DNA of 64,000 nt from an uncultured Tolumonas sp. (lineage in GTDB: Bacteria; Pseudomonadota; Gammaproteobacteria; Enterobacterales; Aeromonadaceae): contig NZ_OY781378.1 of assembly GCF_963676665.1 (NCBI RefSeq), positions 62,001-126,000 of the forward strand, in the 5' to 3' direction. The notes beneath the pieces were generated by a model that had not been told where the DNA came from, ran no database searches, and saw only the letters and a program-made list of their open reading frames with translations. Numbering within the stretch: the stretch's first letter is position 1; every line of letters begins with the position of its first letter. Shown here piece after piece: positions 28,213 through 36,916 of this stretch. The position numbers were made by a program, and so were the translations under genes.

Positions 28213-28240
28213 TCAGATTAGAAATTATTTTCTAATCTGA
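28213..28240. promoter_or_regulatory. Operator-like palindrome 2 before cecR
   Basis: A perfect 12-bp inverted repeat, TCAGATTAGAAA (28213-28224) and TTTCTAATCTGA (28229-28240) with the spacer TTAT. Its inner part is identical in half-site to palindrome 1. TetR-family binding is inferred. Confidence 0.75.
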
Positions 28241-28242
28241 TG

Positions 28243-28372
28243 GTATACCCCAAGTAATTGGCTTTGCAGTTAGGCGACAAGTGAACGAATCGCCATGAGC
28301 ATAGATACACTATGTGATTGGGGTGAGTGAACGCTGTCAACAACGCAGCAACATCAAGTACAAAGGGTATAA
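28243..28372. repeat. ERIC-like palindromic element, copy C
   Basis: About 130 bp bounded by GTATACCC and GGGTATAA. It contains GGCGACAAGTGAACGAA, the core GCCATGAGCATAG then CTATGTGATTGGGGTGA, and ends AACATCAAGTACAAAGGG. It begins 2 bp after operator palindrome 2, between cecR and nudF. Confidence 0.87.
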
Positions 28373-28453
28373 ATGAGAATCACTCTTGCCCCTCTGCAGG
28401 CTTCGGGGTAACCTGCTTTCCTTTGTTATAAAGCCAGTACGGGAGCCGTCACC

Positions 28454-29095
28454 ATGGTGGATTCAGTCTTAGCCGCTGATCAACATTACGATCGTAATGA
28501 TGTCGAAATCGTGAAGTGTGAACCCTGCTTTAAAGGATTCTTTCGTATTAATCGCTATCACCTGCGGCATAAATTGTTTGCTGGTGGTTGGGGTGACGTG
28601 ATCCAGCGTGAGATGTTTGAGCGCGGTCATGCTGCCGCCGTATTGCTTTATGATATTGAACTCGATCGTGTGGTGTTGCTCGAGCAGTTTCGTCTGGGCG
28701 CTGTCGAGACCAAACAAGACCCATGGCTGTTAGAGTTGGTCGCTGGCATTATCGAAGAGGGCGAACAACCGGATGAAGTGATCCACCGTGAGGCGGAAGA
28801 AGAAGCGGGTCTGCACTTACAAAAAGCCGAGTTTGCGCTGAGCTTTATGGTCAGCCCCGGTGGTACCACGGAGCGCATTCATCTGTATGTCGGTAAGGTG
28901 GACTCCACGCAAGCAGATGGTCTGCATGGGCTGGCGCATGAAGGTGAAGATATTCGTCTGCATGTGGTGAGCCGCGAGCAGGCTTATCGTTGGGTAGAAG
29001 AAGGGCGCATTGATAACGCGACTACGGTAATTGGTTTGCAATGGCTGGAATTACACCGTGCTCAGTTGCAACAACGCTGGTTGGGTGGATCGTGA
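28454..29095 (+). CDS. nudF: ADP-ribose pyrophosphatase NudF
   Basis: Nudix hydrolase converting ADP-ribose to AMP and ribose 5-phosphate. The Nudix box is complete (GIIEEGEQPDEVIHREAEEE then AGL, about residues 97-119) and the LYVGKVDS and HLRHKLFAGGW regions match the family. Length 213. It begins the conserved nudF-yqiB-cpdA-yqiA-parE run; its stop overlaps the GTG of yqiB. Confidence 0.95.
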   Translation: MVDSVLAADQHYDRNDVEIVKCEPCFKGFFRINRYHLRHKLFAGGWGDVIQREMFERGHAAAVLLYDIELDRVVLLEQFRLGAVETKQDPWLLELVAGIIEEGEQPDEVIHREAEEEAGLHLQKAEFALSFMVSPGGTTERIHLYVGKVDSTQADGLHGLAHEGEDIRLHVVSREQAYRWVEEGRIDNATTVIGLQWLELHRAQLQQRWLGGS

Positions 29096-29535
29096 CGACG
29101 CTCTGTGCCACCCGGCGCCATGTGCCTGATCTGCCCGAGCTGCATCGAGCCTATGAAACCAACTATATGGCTTTGATGAAGCTGCTACCTTCTACCGTAG
29201 ACGGCGGGGCGCGGTTGTATAACGTTGCGCAATCATTACAATTTGCCGTTCGCATTCTGGAAAATACCCGCTACACCACGTTGTTGGAAATCTGTCAGCA
29301 CAATGAAGAGCTGCCTGATTTTTTGCGAGGTTACATGCAAGTCCGGCTGTACCACGATGCACGTATGGCGGAAGTGTGTGTCAGCCAGCAGATTTCCCGT
29401 TTACACCCCAGCTATGATTATCCCAACCCAGCTATGCATCAGCGGGATGAAAAAGAGCAGTGTAACCACTTTCTGGCAGAATGGCTGCGTTTCTGCCTGG
29501 CCCACGGCTATAGCGCGCAGGCGCTGGCATATTAA
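29092..29535 (+). CDS. yqiB: YqiB family protein (DUF1249)
   Basis: A 147-residue cytoplasmic protein of the conserved YqiB/DUF1249 family, function unknown. Typical segments are VPDLPELHRAYETNYMALMKLLP and VRLYHDARMAEVCVSQ. I start at the GTG at 29092, which overlaps the nudF stop in the usual GTGA arrangement. The longer open frame from 29041 lies inside nudF. Position in the nudF-to-parE cluster is the same as in other gammaproteobacteria. Confidence 0.92.
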   Translation: MTTLCATRRHVPDLPELHRAYETNYMALMKLLPSTVDGGARLYNVAQSLQFAVRILENTRYTTLLEICQHNEELPDFLRGYMQVRLYHDARMAEVCVSQQISRLHPSYDYPNPAMHQRDEKEQCNHFLAEWLRFCLAHGYSAQALAY

Positions 29536-29620
29536 AAGAATAAACAGATAATGCCTTTCGCCTGATTTGCCCTAATGGGCATTTGGGAAGGCATTGTCCG
29601 CAAGTTAAAAGAGAGAGATT

Positions 29621-30442
29621 TTGGAAACCTGCACACTAAGTAACACGAATGATGGCATCGTTCGATTATTGCAGATTTCAGATACGCATCTGTTCGCCGA
29701 TGCTGGCCGCGATTTATTGGGAATCGCTACCGCGGATAGCTTTCAGGCGGTGCTGGATGCCATTACTGAATTGCCACAAACTTATGATGTGGTGCTGGCT
29801 ACGGGCGATCTGTCACAAGATCACTCGGCGGCATCGTATCAGTGTTTTGCCCGTCGTGTGACTGCCCTAAACAAACCCGTCCATTGGCTACCTGGTAACC
29901 ATGATCACCGGGTATTGATGCAAAATGAACTGCAGGTTGCCAGTATTCACCCGGAAATGCGCTTAGTGGGTGACCACTGGCAAATCATTTTGCTCGATAG
30001 TCAGGTTTATGGCACGCCACATGGCTGGTTAAGCCACTTGCAGTTAGAACAATTGGAAGCTGCACTGCTGCAATACCCTGAAAAGCATGCCCTGATCTGT
30101 TTGCATCATCATACCTTTCCAATTGGTTCGATCTGGTTGGATCAACATGATCTGAAAAACGCGAATGATTTCCTGACCTTACTGAGCCGTCACCCACAAG
30201 TGAAAGCAGTGCTCTGTGGTCATGTGCATCAGGAGTATGATCAGATGCATCAGGGGATACGTTTTCTGACTTCTCCATCAACCTGTATTCAATTTAAACC
30301 ATTGAGTGTCGATTTTTCGCTGGATACCATGTCACCGGGCTGGCGTTATCTGCAACTCTATCCGGATGGTCGGCTGGCGACACAAGTCTGGCGCCTCGAT
30401 CCGGGCCAGTTTGTTCCTGATTTAAAATCTACAGGCTATTGA
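29621..30442 (+). CDS. cpdA: 3',5'-cyclic AMP phosphodiesterase CpdA
   Basis: Calcineurin-type metallophosphoesterase that hydrolyses cAMP and so lowers CRP signalling. Metal-binding motifs are in order: QISDTHLF, ATGDLSQD, PGNHDH, ICLHHHT and CGHVHQE. The 273 residues fit E. coli CpdA. The start is TTG at 29621, weak initiation that may keep the level low; no ATG in the right place is available. It follows yqiB by 85 bp and ends 1 bp before yqiA. Confidence 0.95.
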   Translation: METCTLSNTNDGIVRLLQISDTHLFADAGRDLLGIATADSFQAVLDAITELPQTYDVVLATGDLSQDHSAASYQCFARRVTALNKPVHWLPGNHDHRVLMQNELQVASIHPEMRLVGDHWQIILLDSQVYGTPHGWLSHLQLEQLEAALLQYPEKHALICLHHHTFPIGSIWLDQHDLKNANDFLTLLSRHPQVKAVLCGHVHQEYDQMHQGIRFLTSPSTCIQFKPLSVDFSLDTMSPGWRYLQLYPDGRLATQVWRLDPGQFVPDLKSTGY

Positions 30443-30443
30443 G

Positions 30444-31019
30444 ATGTCTCCCACGCTGATTTATCTGCACGGCTTTAATTCCACGCCGAATTCTGTAAAA
30501 GCGCTGCAAATGACCGACTATCTGGCCAAAGAGTTGCCGGATATTCAGATCTGTGTGCCGGCGCTGCCGAATACACCGGGGGCAACCTGGCAGATGCTGC
30601 AACAAACGATGGCTGATCTGGGCGATCGTCCGATTGGGCTGGTAGGCAGTTCTATGGGCGGTTTCTGGGCCATGAAAGTGGCAGAAACCTATGGGCATCG
30701 GGCGGTAGTGATTAATCCGGCCGTGTACCCGCATTTTTTGCTGCAGCAATTGCTGGGATTGCAGCGTAATCCGTATACTGGCGAAGAATATGTGCTGGAA
30801 CCGGCGCATGTTGACGAGTTGCAAGCTCTGGGTGTGCCCGAGCTGCAACATCCGGAACGGATCTGGTTATTACAGCAACAGGGCGATGAAGTGTTAGACT
30901 ATCGCCTCGCATTACAATTTTATCATTTTGCACGAACGACTGTTGAGCAAGGTGGCAATCACGCCTTCACAGGATTTGAACGTTACTGTGCTCAGATAGT
31001 AAGATTCCTGCAGTTATAA
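30444..31019 (+). CDS. yqiA: Esterase YqiA
   Basis: Small alpha/beta-hydrolase (191 residues) active on short acyl esters in the E. coli homologue. The N-terminal YLHGFNSTPNS contributes the oxyanion hole, GSSMGGFWA carries the nucleophilic Ser, and the C-terminal GGNHAFTGFE carries the catalytic His. It sits between cpdA and parE as in E. coli; the physiological substrate is unknown. Confidence 0.93.
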   Translation: MSPTLIYLHGFNSTPNSVKALQMTDYLAKELPDIQICVPALPNTPGATWQMLQQTMADLGDRPIGLVGSSMGGFWAMKVAETYGHRAVVINPAVYPHFLLQQLLGLQRNPYTGEEYVLEPAHVDELQALGVPELQHPERIWLLQQQGDEVLDYRLALQFYHFARTTVEQGGNHAFTGFERYCAQIVRFLQL

Positions 31020-31038
31020 ACCGTCTTCACGGAATACC

Positions 31039-32934
31039 ATGACTCAAGCTTATACCGCTGAATCCATTGAAGTCCTCAATGGTCTGGAACCGGTGCGTCG
31101 TCGCCCCGGCATGTACACCGACACTTCCCGTCCGAATCATCTTGGGCAAGAAGTTATCGATAACAGTGTCGATGAGGCACTGGCGGGGCATGCCCGTCGT
31201 ATCGACATCACCTTATATGACGATCAATCGTTGGAAGTTACTGACGATGGCCGTGGTATGCCGGTCGATATCCACCCGGAAGAGGGTGTTCCGGCGGTTG
31301 AGTTGATTTTCTGTAAACTGCACGCGGGCGGTAAGTTTTCCAGCAAAAACTACCAATTCTCCGGTGGTCTGCACGGTGTGGGGATCTCGGTCGTCAACGC
31401 CTTGTCGCGCCGGGTGGAAGTGACGGTACGGCGTGACGGCAATGTCTATGAAATGGCGTTTGAGCAGGGCGATAAAGTCTCTGATCTGACCATCACCGGC
31501 ACTTGTGGCAAGCGCAATACCGGCACCAGCGTCAAATTCTGGCCGGAAGAAAAATATTTTGATTCGCCGAAATTTTCAGCCAGTCGTCTGGTACATATTC
31601 TCAAAGCTAAAGCGGTGTTATGCCCCGGCCTGACCATTCACTTTGATGATCGCGTCAATAAGCAGGTGTACGACTGGTGTTACCAAGACGGCCTGCGCGA
31701 CTATCTGCTCGATAATCTGAAAGAGACCATCCGTCTGCCGGAACAGCCGTTTACCGGTCAGTTCAGTGCCGATAATTCGGCGGTGGATTGGGCATTGTGC
31801 TGGTTACCGGAAGGTGGCGAGCTGATCAGCGAATCTTACGTCAACCTTATCCCCACCATTCAGGGCGGTACCCACGTCAACGGCCTGCGTCAGGGCTTAC
31901 TCGATGCGATGCGCGAATTCTGTGAATTCCGTAATCTGCTGCCGCGTGGTGTCAAACTAACTCCGGATGATATCTGGGATCGTTGTGCCTATATCCTGTC
32001 GATCAAAATGCAGGATCCGCAGTTTGCCGGTCAAACTAAAGAACGCCTGTCGTCACGCCAGTGTGCCGCGTTTGTCTCCGGCATTGTCAAAGACGCTTTC
32101 AGTTTATGGTTGAACTCAAATATTGAGTTGGCCGAACAGTTAGCTGAGCATTGCATTAACAGCGCCCAGCGTCGTCTGCGTGCCGCGAAAACTGTGGTGC
32201 GTAAGAAGGTCACTTCTGGCCCTGCGCTGCCGGGCAAACTGACCGACTGTAATTGCTCAGACCCGATGCAGGGTGAATTGTTTCTGGTGGAAGGGGACTC
32301 TGCGGGTGGCAGTGCGAAGCAAGCGCGGGAGCGTGAGTTTCAGGCCATTATGCCGCTGCGTGGTAAGATCCTGAATACGTGGGAAGTTGATGCCTCGGAG
32401 GTGCTGGCGTCGCAGGAAGTACATCACATCTCGGTAGCGATCGGCATGGACCCGGACTCTGATGATCTGAGTGGGCTGCGTTACGGCAAGATTTGCATTC
32501 TCGCCGATGCAGACTCGGATGGTTTGCATATCGCGACCTTGCTGTGTGCACTGTTTGTGAAACATTTCCGTCCACTGGTGGAAAAAGGGCATGTGTATGT
32601 TGCCATGCCACCACTGTTTCGCATCGATCTCGGCAAAGAAGTGTATTACGCGCTGGATGAAGATGAAAAACAGGGCGTGCTGGAGCGGCTGAAAGCCGAG
32701 AAAAAGCGTGGTACGCCGCAGGTCACCCGCTTTAAAGGGCTGGGTGAAATGAACCCGAAACAGCTGCGTGAAACCACGATGGATCCAAACACCCGGCGTT
32801 TAGTACAACTGACATTGGATGGTGAAACGGAAGAAACCATGCAGCTAATGGATATGCTGTTGGCGAAAAAACGCTCCGGTGATCGACGTGAATGGCTGGA
32901 GAGTAAAGGTAATTTGGCAGATCTTGCGCTGTAG
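31039..32934 (+). CDS. parE: DNA topoisomerase IV subunit B
   Basis: ATPase subunit of topoisomerase IV, which decatenates replicated chromosomes. It shows the GHKL ATP site (VIDNSVDEALAGHA, DDGRGMPVDIHPEEG, GGLHGVGISVVNALS), the transducer domain, and the TOPRIM domain with VEGDSAGGSAKQ and DADSDGLHIATLL. The C-terminus KGLGEMNPKQLRETTM is as expected. Its 631 residues match ParE rather than the longer GyrB. parC is not in the window. Confidence 0.97.
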   Translation: MTQAYTAESIEVLNGLEPVRRRPGMYTDTSRPNHLGQEVIDNSVDEALAGHARRIDITLYDDQSLEVTDDGRGMPVDIHPEEGVPAVELIFCKLHAGGKFSSKNYQFSGGLHGVGISVVNALSRRVEVTVRRDGNVYEMAFEQGDKVSDLTITGTCGKRNTGTSVKFWPEEKYFDSPKFSASRLVHILKAKAVLCPGLTIHFDDRVNKQVYDWCYQDGLRDYLLDNLKETIRLPEQPFTGQFSADNSAVDWALCWLPEGGELISESYVNLIPTIQGGTHVNGLRQGLLDAMREFCEFRNLLPRGVKLTPDDIWDRCAYILSIKMQDPQFAGQTKERLSSRQCAAFVSGIVKDAFSLWLNSNIELAEQLAEHCINSAQRRLRAAKTVVRKKVTSGPALPGKLTDCNCSDPMQGELFLVEGDSAGGSAKQAREREFQAIMPLRGKILNTWEVDASEVLASQEVHHISVAIGMDPDSDDLSGLRYGKICILADADSDGLHIATLLCALFVKHFRPLVEKGHVYVAMPPLFRIDLGKEVYYALDEDEKQGVLERLKAEKKRGTPQVTRFKGLGEMNPKQLRETTMDPNTRRLVQLTLDGETEETMQLMDMLLAKKRSGDRREWLESKGNLADLAL

Positions 32935-32937
32935 TTG

Positions 32938-32967
32938 TTGGAGCCTGCCGACTGACCTCGTTATAAT
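32938..32967 (+). promoter_or_regulatory. Promoter of the ribbon-helix-helix gene
   Basis: TTGGAG (32938-32943), 18 bases, then a perfect TATAAT (32962-32967). The predicted start of transcription falls in the palindrome that follows. Confidence 0.6.
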
Positions 32968-32990
32968 GTATGTTAATCCAATTAACATAC
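32968..32990. promoter_or_regulatory. Perfect operator palindrome of the ribbon-helix-helix gene
   Basis: GTATGTTAAT (32968-32977) and ATTAACATAC (32981-32990) are perfect 10-bp inverted arms with a CCA spacer. It abuts the TATAAT box and ends 10 bp before the start codon of the RHH gene, the classic place for autorepression. Confidence 0.75.
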
Positions 32991-33000
32991 AGAGCGCGAG

Positions 33001-33204
33001 ATGATGGAAAAAAAGACCGCCCGGTTAACTTTGCTGATTGATCCGGTAAAGAAACAGGCTTTCGAAGAGCTCTGTACTGCGCAGGATCTGACACCGTCGC
33101 AGGTGGTTCGCCAGATGATCCGTGATTATCTGGATGAACATGGCGTGACCTATGCCACCAAAAGCAAGATTGGAGCAAAGGTCAAAGAAGAGTCCGCGCC
33201 TTAG
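33001..33204 (+). CDS. Small ribbon-helix-helix (CopG/Arc-type) regulator
   Basis: A 67-residue protein with the ribbon-helix-helix pattern: beta strand ARLTLLIDPVKKQAFEELC, helix, and LTPSQVVRQMIRDYLDEHGV. It would bind DNA as a dimer of beta strands. The basic C-terminal tail ends in KVKEESAP. Starts at 33001 or 33004 are equally possible. It has its own promoter and a perfect palindrome at the start site, so it probably represses itself. No toxin-like gene is next to it, so it is not an obvious antitoxin. Confidence 0.75.
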   Translation: MMEKKTARLTLLIDPVKKQAFEELCTAQDLTPSQVVRQMIRDYLDEHGVTYATKSKIGAKVKEESAP

Positions 33205-33229
33205 GCGCGGTCTGCTTTAACGTTATCTG

Positions 33230-34909
33230 TTAGTGGTGGTTGACCACCGCTTTTTCGCTGTTATCTGCAAAAAACATTTCACAGAAATTCAACGCTTCTT
33301 CAAATGTACTAAAGCAATGTCCCTGTCCGATCTGTTCAATTAAACCTGCGCGCGTTAATTTTTGCTGCACGGCATCATTGGCTTCCGACAACAAAATCGT
33401 GATGTTGTGTTTCGACAGGGTATGAATGACATTTTCCAGCGATTGCAACGCCGTCATATCCATAAAAGGCACATGCGTCAGGCGCAACACCAACGCCTTA
33501 GGCTCGGTATGGGTTTGTGCCAGTGCGCGCTGGAAGTTTTCTGCTGCGCCAAAAAACAGCGGCCCGTCGATGCTGTAGACCAGCACTTTCGGGGGCAGAT
33601 GACTGCGGCCTAACTGTTTCAGCTCCAAGTCGAGATCAGCAGCGGTATGCTGCTGAATCTCAACTGAGCCCGCCATGCGTTGCATAAACGTCAGCGATGC
33701 TAATACCACCCCGATATTGACCGCCACCACCAGATCGGTAAACACCGTCAGCAGGAAAGTGATCAATAAAATTGCGGTATCAGTTTTTGGTGCTTTTTTT
33801 AACATGCCGATGAAATGCGGTAATTCACTCATATTCCAGGCGACAACAAACAAAATCGCAGCCAGTGCACACAGGGGAATGTTGTTAGCCAGTGGCGCGA
33901 GAAACAGCAAGATCAACAACAGCACGATCGAGTGAATGACACCCGCTAATGGACTGTTTCCGCCATTTCGAATATTGGTGGCGGTACGGGCTATCGCGCC
34001 AGTGGCAGCAAAACCACCAAGTAGAGGGGCTACAATATTCGCCAACCCTTGCCCGATCAGTTCTTGATTGGAGTCGTGATGGGTACCCGCCATACCATCG
34101 GCCACCACCGCCGATAACAGTGATTCGATAGCACCCAGCATGGCAATGGTGAATGCGGGACCAATCAATTGCACTATATGACTGAAACTGAAATCAGGCA
34201 GAGTAAAACTCGGTAATTTCTGTGGAATGCCACCAAATGCACTACCAATGGTCGCAATGCCAGTGGGGTGGAATATACTGACGATTAACGTGGCAAAAAC
34301 CATGGCCACCAAGGGGCCCGGTACTTTACGCAGGTAAGGGATGCGGGGCGTGAGAATAACCAATGCCAGACTGCTTAATGCTAAGCCAGAAGTGATTAGA
34401 TTGGCATGTGGTAGCTGTTGTAATAAATGCCAGAGCTTTTCATGGAAATGTTCACCACCGACACTGGGTAAACCAAAGAAATCTTTCCATTGCCCAACCC
34501 AAATGATCACGCCAATCCCGGTGGTAAAACCCACGATCACGGGGGCGGGAATATATTTGATGATGCTGCCCAGTCGGCTGAAACCCATCAGCATTAAGAT
34601 GACACCGGCCATCAACGTCGCCAGTTGCAGCCCGCTAATGCCATATTTAGCCGTAACACCGGCTAAAATGACGATAAAGGCACCAGTTGGGCCGGCAATT
34701 TGCAAACGGCTACCACCAAACAGGGAAACCACCACCCCGGCAACCAGTGCCGTATATAAGCCTTGTTCTGGTTTGGCGCCGGAGGCAATGGCAAACGCCA
34801 TCGCTAAGGGCAGTGCGACCACACCCACGATGATGCCGGCAACCAGATTTGGTAGCCAGTTTTTAGCGCGCAACAACCCTGCTCTCTGCGCCTCCAGTAT
34901 TGCAATCAT
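33230..34909 (-). CDS. SulP-family anion transporter
   Basis: Inner-membrane transporter of the SLC26/SulP family, which move sulfate, bicarbonate or dicarboxylates. Twelve or so helices occupy residues 15-410 with GGSRLQIAGPTGAFIVILAG and QELIGQGLANIVAPLLGGFAATGAIART. A C-terminal STAS domain (about 425-555) has VLRLTHVPFMDMTALQSLE. I start at 34909, preceded by GAGGTGG; the longer frame to 35086 lacks a ribosome site. The substrate cannot be told from sequence; the neighbourhood gives no clue. Confidence 0.9.
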   Translation of the reverse strand: MIAILEAQRAGLLRAKNWLPNLVAGIIVGVVALPLAMAFAIASGAKPEQGLYTALVAGVVVSLFGGSRLQIAGPTGAFIVILAGVTAKYGISGLQLATLMAGVILMLMGFSRLGSIIKYIPAPVIVGFTTGIGVIIWVGQWKDFFGLPSVGGEHFHEKLWHLLQQLPHANLITSGLALSSLALVILTPRIPYLRKVPGPLVAMVFATLIVSIFHPTGIATIGSAFGGIPQKLPSFTLPDFSFSHIVQLIGPAFTIAMLGAIESLLSAVVADGMAGTHHDSNQELIGQGLANIVAPLLGGFAATGAIARTATNIRNGGNSPLAGVIHSIVLLLILLFLAPLANNIPLCALAAILFVVAWNMSELPHFIGMLKKAPKTDTAILLITFLLTVFTDLVVAVNIGVVLASLTFMQRMAGSVEIQQHTAADLDLELKQLGRSHLPPKVLVYSIDGPLFFGAAENFQRALAQTHTEPKALVLRLTHVPFMDMTALQSLENVIHTLSKHNITILLSEANDAVQQKLTRAGLIEQIGQGHCFSTFEEALNFCEMFFADNSEKAVVNHH

Positions 34910-35167
34910 AGCCACCTCAAATACTAATAACATTAACATATGGTGATAACTGTTGATGCATTCTAACGCGTTACCGACTCGTAGGTCATGAAAGATGAGC
35001 AAAAAAATCTCGGCTAATAAATCTTTGCTAAAAAAACCGCTTTTTCTGCAGGATTTGCGGCAAAGCTCCCATATCTTTCGCTGCAATGTACTAGAATTAT
35101 TAGCATATGCTGCTGGTGGTTACAGCGCATTCTCCTCGCATTACGCTACGAGTCGCGGAGGTATCCT

Positions 35168-35392
35168 ATGACTAAGCACACATTGATGCATGCCAAGATC
35201 CCACAGTATGCACAGCGCCCACACCATGATGAATCTACGTTATCTCATATTCAGCATCTGCTGCTGTTATGGAAACAAAACTGGCAAACACGTCGCCAAT
35301 TGGCACAGCTAAGTGCAGAAGATCTGCGCGATATTGGCCTTAGCGAAGCGCAACGTCAGGAAGAGCTGAATAAATCGTTCTGGGAACCTTAG
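35168..35392 (+). CDS. DUF1127 (YjiS-like) small protein
   Basis: A 74-residue protein whose C-terminal half (LLLLWKQNWQTRRQLAQLSAEDLRDIGLSEAQRQEE) is the DUF1127 motif. The N-terminal part is His- and Gln-rich. A strong GGAGGT ribosome site precedes the ATG, and a terminator follows. DUF1127 proteins are linked in some bacteria with RNA binding and stress or phosphate responses; which applies here is unknown. It is divergent from the SulP gene. Confidence 0.85.
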   Translation: MTKHTLMHAKIPQYAQRPHHDESTLSHIQHLLLLWKQNWQTRRQLAQLSAEDLRDIGLSEAQRQEELNKSFWEP

Positions 35393-35416
35393 AACACAAG
35401 CTGAAAATAGATTCAT

Positions 35417-35449
35417 AAAACCCCCAAAGAAATTAGCTTGGGGGTTTTT
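35417..35449. terminator. Bidirectional terminator between the DUF1127 gene and citG
   Basis: AACCCCCAA (35419-35427) and TTGGGGGTT (35438-35446) pair, flanked by A and T tracts. It serves the plus-strand DUF1127 gene and the minus-strand cit operon. Confidence 0.9.
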
Positions 35450-35453
35450 GTTT

Positions 35454-36344
35454 TTAGCGATCTAACTGATGCAGTAACCAAGTTACTGCCAGTAGGTCGG
35501 CACTGCCGCCGGGGCTGAGATTACGGGCGATCAGTTGTTGATCTAAATGTTGCAAGGCGCGCATCCGTTCAATGGAAAGAAATGGTGTCTGCTGGGTAAT
35601 TGCTTTGGCTTGCTGCTGCACATAATGCAGCCCATCAATGCCGCCGCGGGCCACTAAATTAGTGTCGTTATTGTGCGCCAGTAACGTCAGCATTACTTCG
35701 AGCAGTGCGCTGTTGCGATCGGCACCATGCGCAATAGCGTTGGCATAAACAGGCAGCGAATATTCCCTCACGGTCGAGAAGCCCGATTCCACTTCACCGC
35801 GAACCCCGGTTAAACCATGTTGGTGGAAGAATCGTTCACCTGCGGTTTTCGGTTGTGCATTGGTGGCTAATTCCCGTTGAACCAACCCTTCGGTGGCGCG
35901 CGCTACTTGCTGACACACGGTTTGCTGGTTGAGAATTTTACCTTGTTGCCACAAGCGCCCGGCAGCAGCACACAGCAGCGCCAGTGAGAACAACATACCT
36001 TTGTGCGTGTTGACGCCGGCGGTAGCGAGCAACATATCGCGTTCACACTGTTTTCCATGCGGGCGTAACATCGGCAGCAGTTGATTGGCCGGTAAGTTGG
36101 CACTATCGATACCAGTTTGGGTGAATAACGCCAGCCAAGGCGCAATCGCTTCTGCGCTGTGTTCAAAAGTGGTGACGGTCATATCACGATGTGAGCCGTT
36201 ATTGGCGCGATCGACCAGACCGGGTTTCGGTGTAGTGTAAACCTCAATCAACATGGCGTGATGGGCGAGGGAGGCCATGTCCCGCACGATAGCAGGTTGA
36301 ATGGTAACCGGCATGGTGCAATCAGTATCAAACAGTGCATACAT
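35454..36344 (-). CDS. citG: Triphosphoribosyl-dephospho-CoA synthase CitG
   Basis: Makes the prosthetic-group precursor of citrate lyase from dephospho-CoA and ATP. Conserved parts are TPKPGLVDRANNGSHRDM, TAGVNTHKGMLFSLAL, GLTGVRGEVESGF and ARNLSPGGSADLLAVTW. I use the ATG at 36344 (AGGA eight bases upstream), which overlaps citX by 17 bp; the ATG at 36314 lacks a ribosome site. It is the last gene of the citCDEFXG operon. Confidence 0.95.
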   Translation of the reverse strand: MYALFDTDCTMPVTIQPAIVRDMASLAHHAMLIEVYTTPKPGLVDRANNGSHRDMTVTTFEHSAEAIAPWLALFTQTGIDSANLPANQLLPMLRPHGKQCERDMLLATAGVNTHKGMLFSLALLCAAAGRLWQQGKILNQQTVCQQVARATEGLVQRELATNAQPKTAGERFFHQHGLTGVRGEVESGFSTVREYSLPVYANAIAHGADRNSALLEVMLTLLAHNNDTNLVARGGIDGLHYVQQQAKAITQQTPFLSIERMRALQHLDQQLIARNLSPGGSADLLAVTWLLHQLDR

Positions 36345-36897
36345 GGCGTTGTTCCTGTGTCGATAAATAAGAGTGTAAAATCTGATGGATACGAACCTGC
36401 AGTTCTTCATTGCTGTGGCGACGACTACGGCCACACACGGCGGCAAGTTCATCGCAAATCAGGCAGCGGCGTGGCGGCAAATCGAATTCGCGGCGCGACA
36501 AACTGCGGCCATCGGCTTGTAAAACATCAAGATCAAACAGCCGTCCGAGCGGGTGTTGCTGTTCCAGTGTGATCATGGCGCTTTTCAGTGTTGCGGCCGG
36601 AACGGCGACGCTCCAGAAGGCTTCGGGGCCAGTAATGTGTCGCCAGGACGCATGAGCTGACACTCGCCAGCCCAACGCTTTGAGTTCACGCTGCACGGCG
36701 AGGATACCAGCAGCCTGTAACTGATGAGCCGCCGCGTTATCTTTAATTTCCCCCGGGATATTGATGCAAAAGGAGATCAGGCTTTCGCCATAACGTTTCA
36801 GCCAAATCCGCTGGCGTTGCACTCGTTCATCACGAGCGGCCAACATTTGGGTGAGCCCGATCCGCAGATTGGTCGGGCGGCTGCTCATCAGTTCCAT
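36328..36897 (-). CDS. citX: Holo-citrate lyase synthase CitX
   Basis: Transfers the phosphoribosyl-dephospho-CoA group to the citrate lyase acyl carrier protein CitD. The 189 residues include the conserved GRLFDLDVLQADGRSLSRRE and PPRRCLICDELAAVCGRSRRH. CitX and CitG are separate genes here, as in Klebsiella-type clusters with citX, rather than fused. It starts 19 bp after the citF stop. Confidence 0.95.
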   Translation of the reverse strand: MELMSSRPTNLRIGLTQMLAARDERVQRQRIWLKRYGESLISFCINIPGEIKDNAAAHQLQAAGILAVQRELKALGWRVSAHASWRHITGPEAFWSVAVPAATLKSAMITLEQQHPLGRLFDLDVLQADGRSLSRREFDLPPRRCLICDELAAVCGRSRRHSNEELQVRIHQILHSYLSTQEQRHVCTV

Positions 36898-36916
36898 GCT
36901 TATTTCACCTGTTTCG

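Larger units (their letters stand above)
28153..28453. other. Divergent intergenic region cecR/nudF
   Basis: This 301-bp stretch contains two related operator palindromes near cecR, an ERIC-like element in the centre and the nudF leader. I see no small ORF with a ribosome site. Confidence 0.5.

Noticed and set aside
29041-29091. Earlier ATG start of yqiB
   Set aside because: It lies inside the last 18 codons of nudF and gives an unrelated N-terminus; the GTG at 29092 in the GTGA overlap fits better.
33001-33204. Toxin-antitoxin system
   Set aside because: The RHH protein resembles an antitoxin, but neither neighbour (parE, SulP gene) is a toxin and there is no small second ORF.
34341-34946. 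201-codon plus-strand ORF opposite the SulP gene
   Set aside because: It is antisense to a clear transporter domain, and has no ribosome site or recognisable motif.
34910-35086. 59-codon extension of the SulP transporter
   Set aside because: The ATG at 34909 has a GAGGTGG site and family-like N-terminus; the extension has neither.
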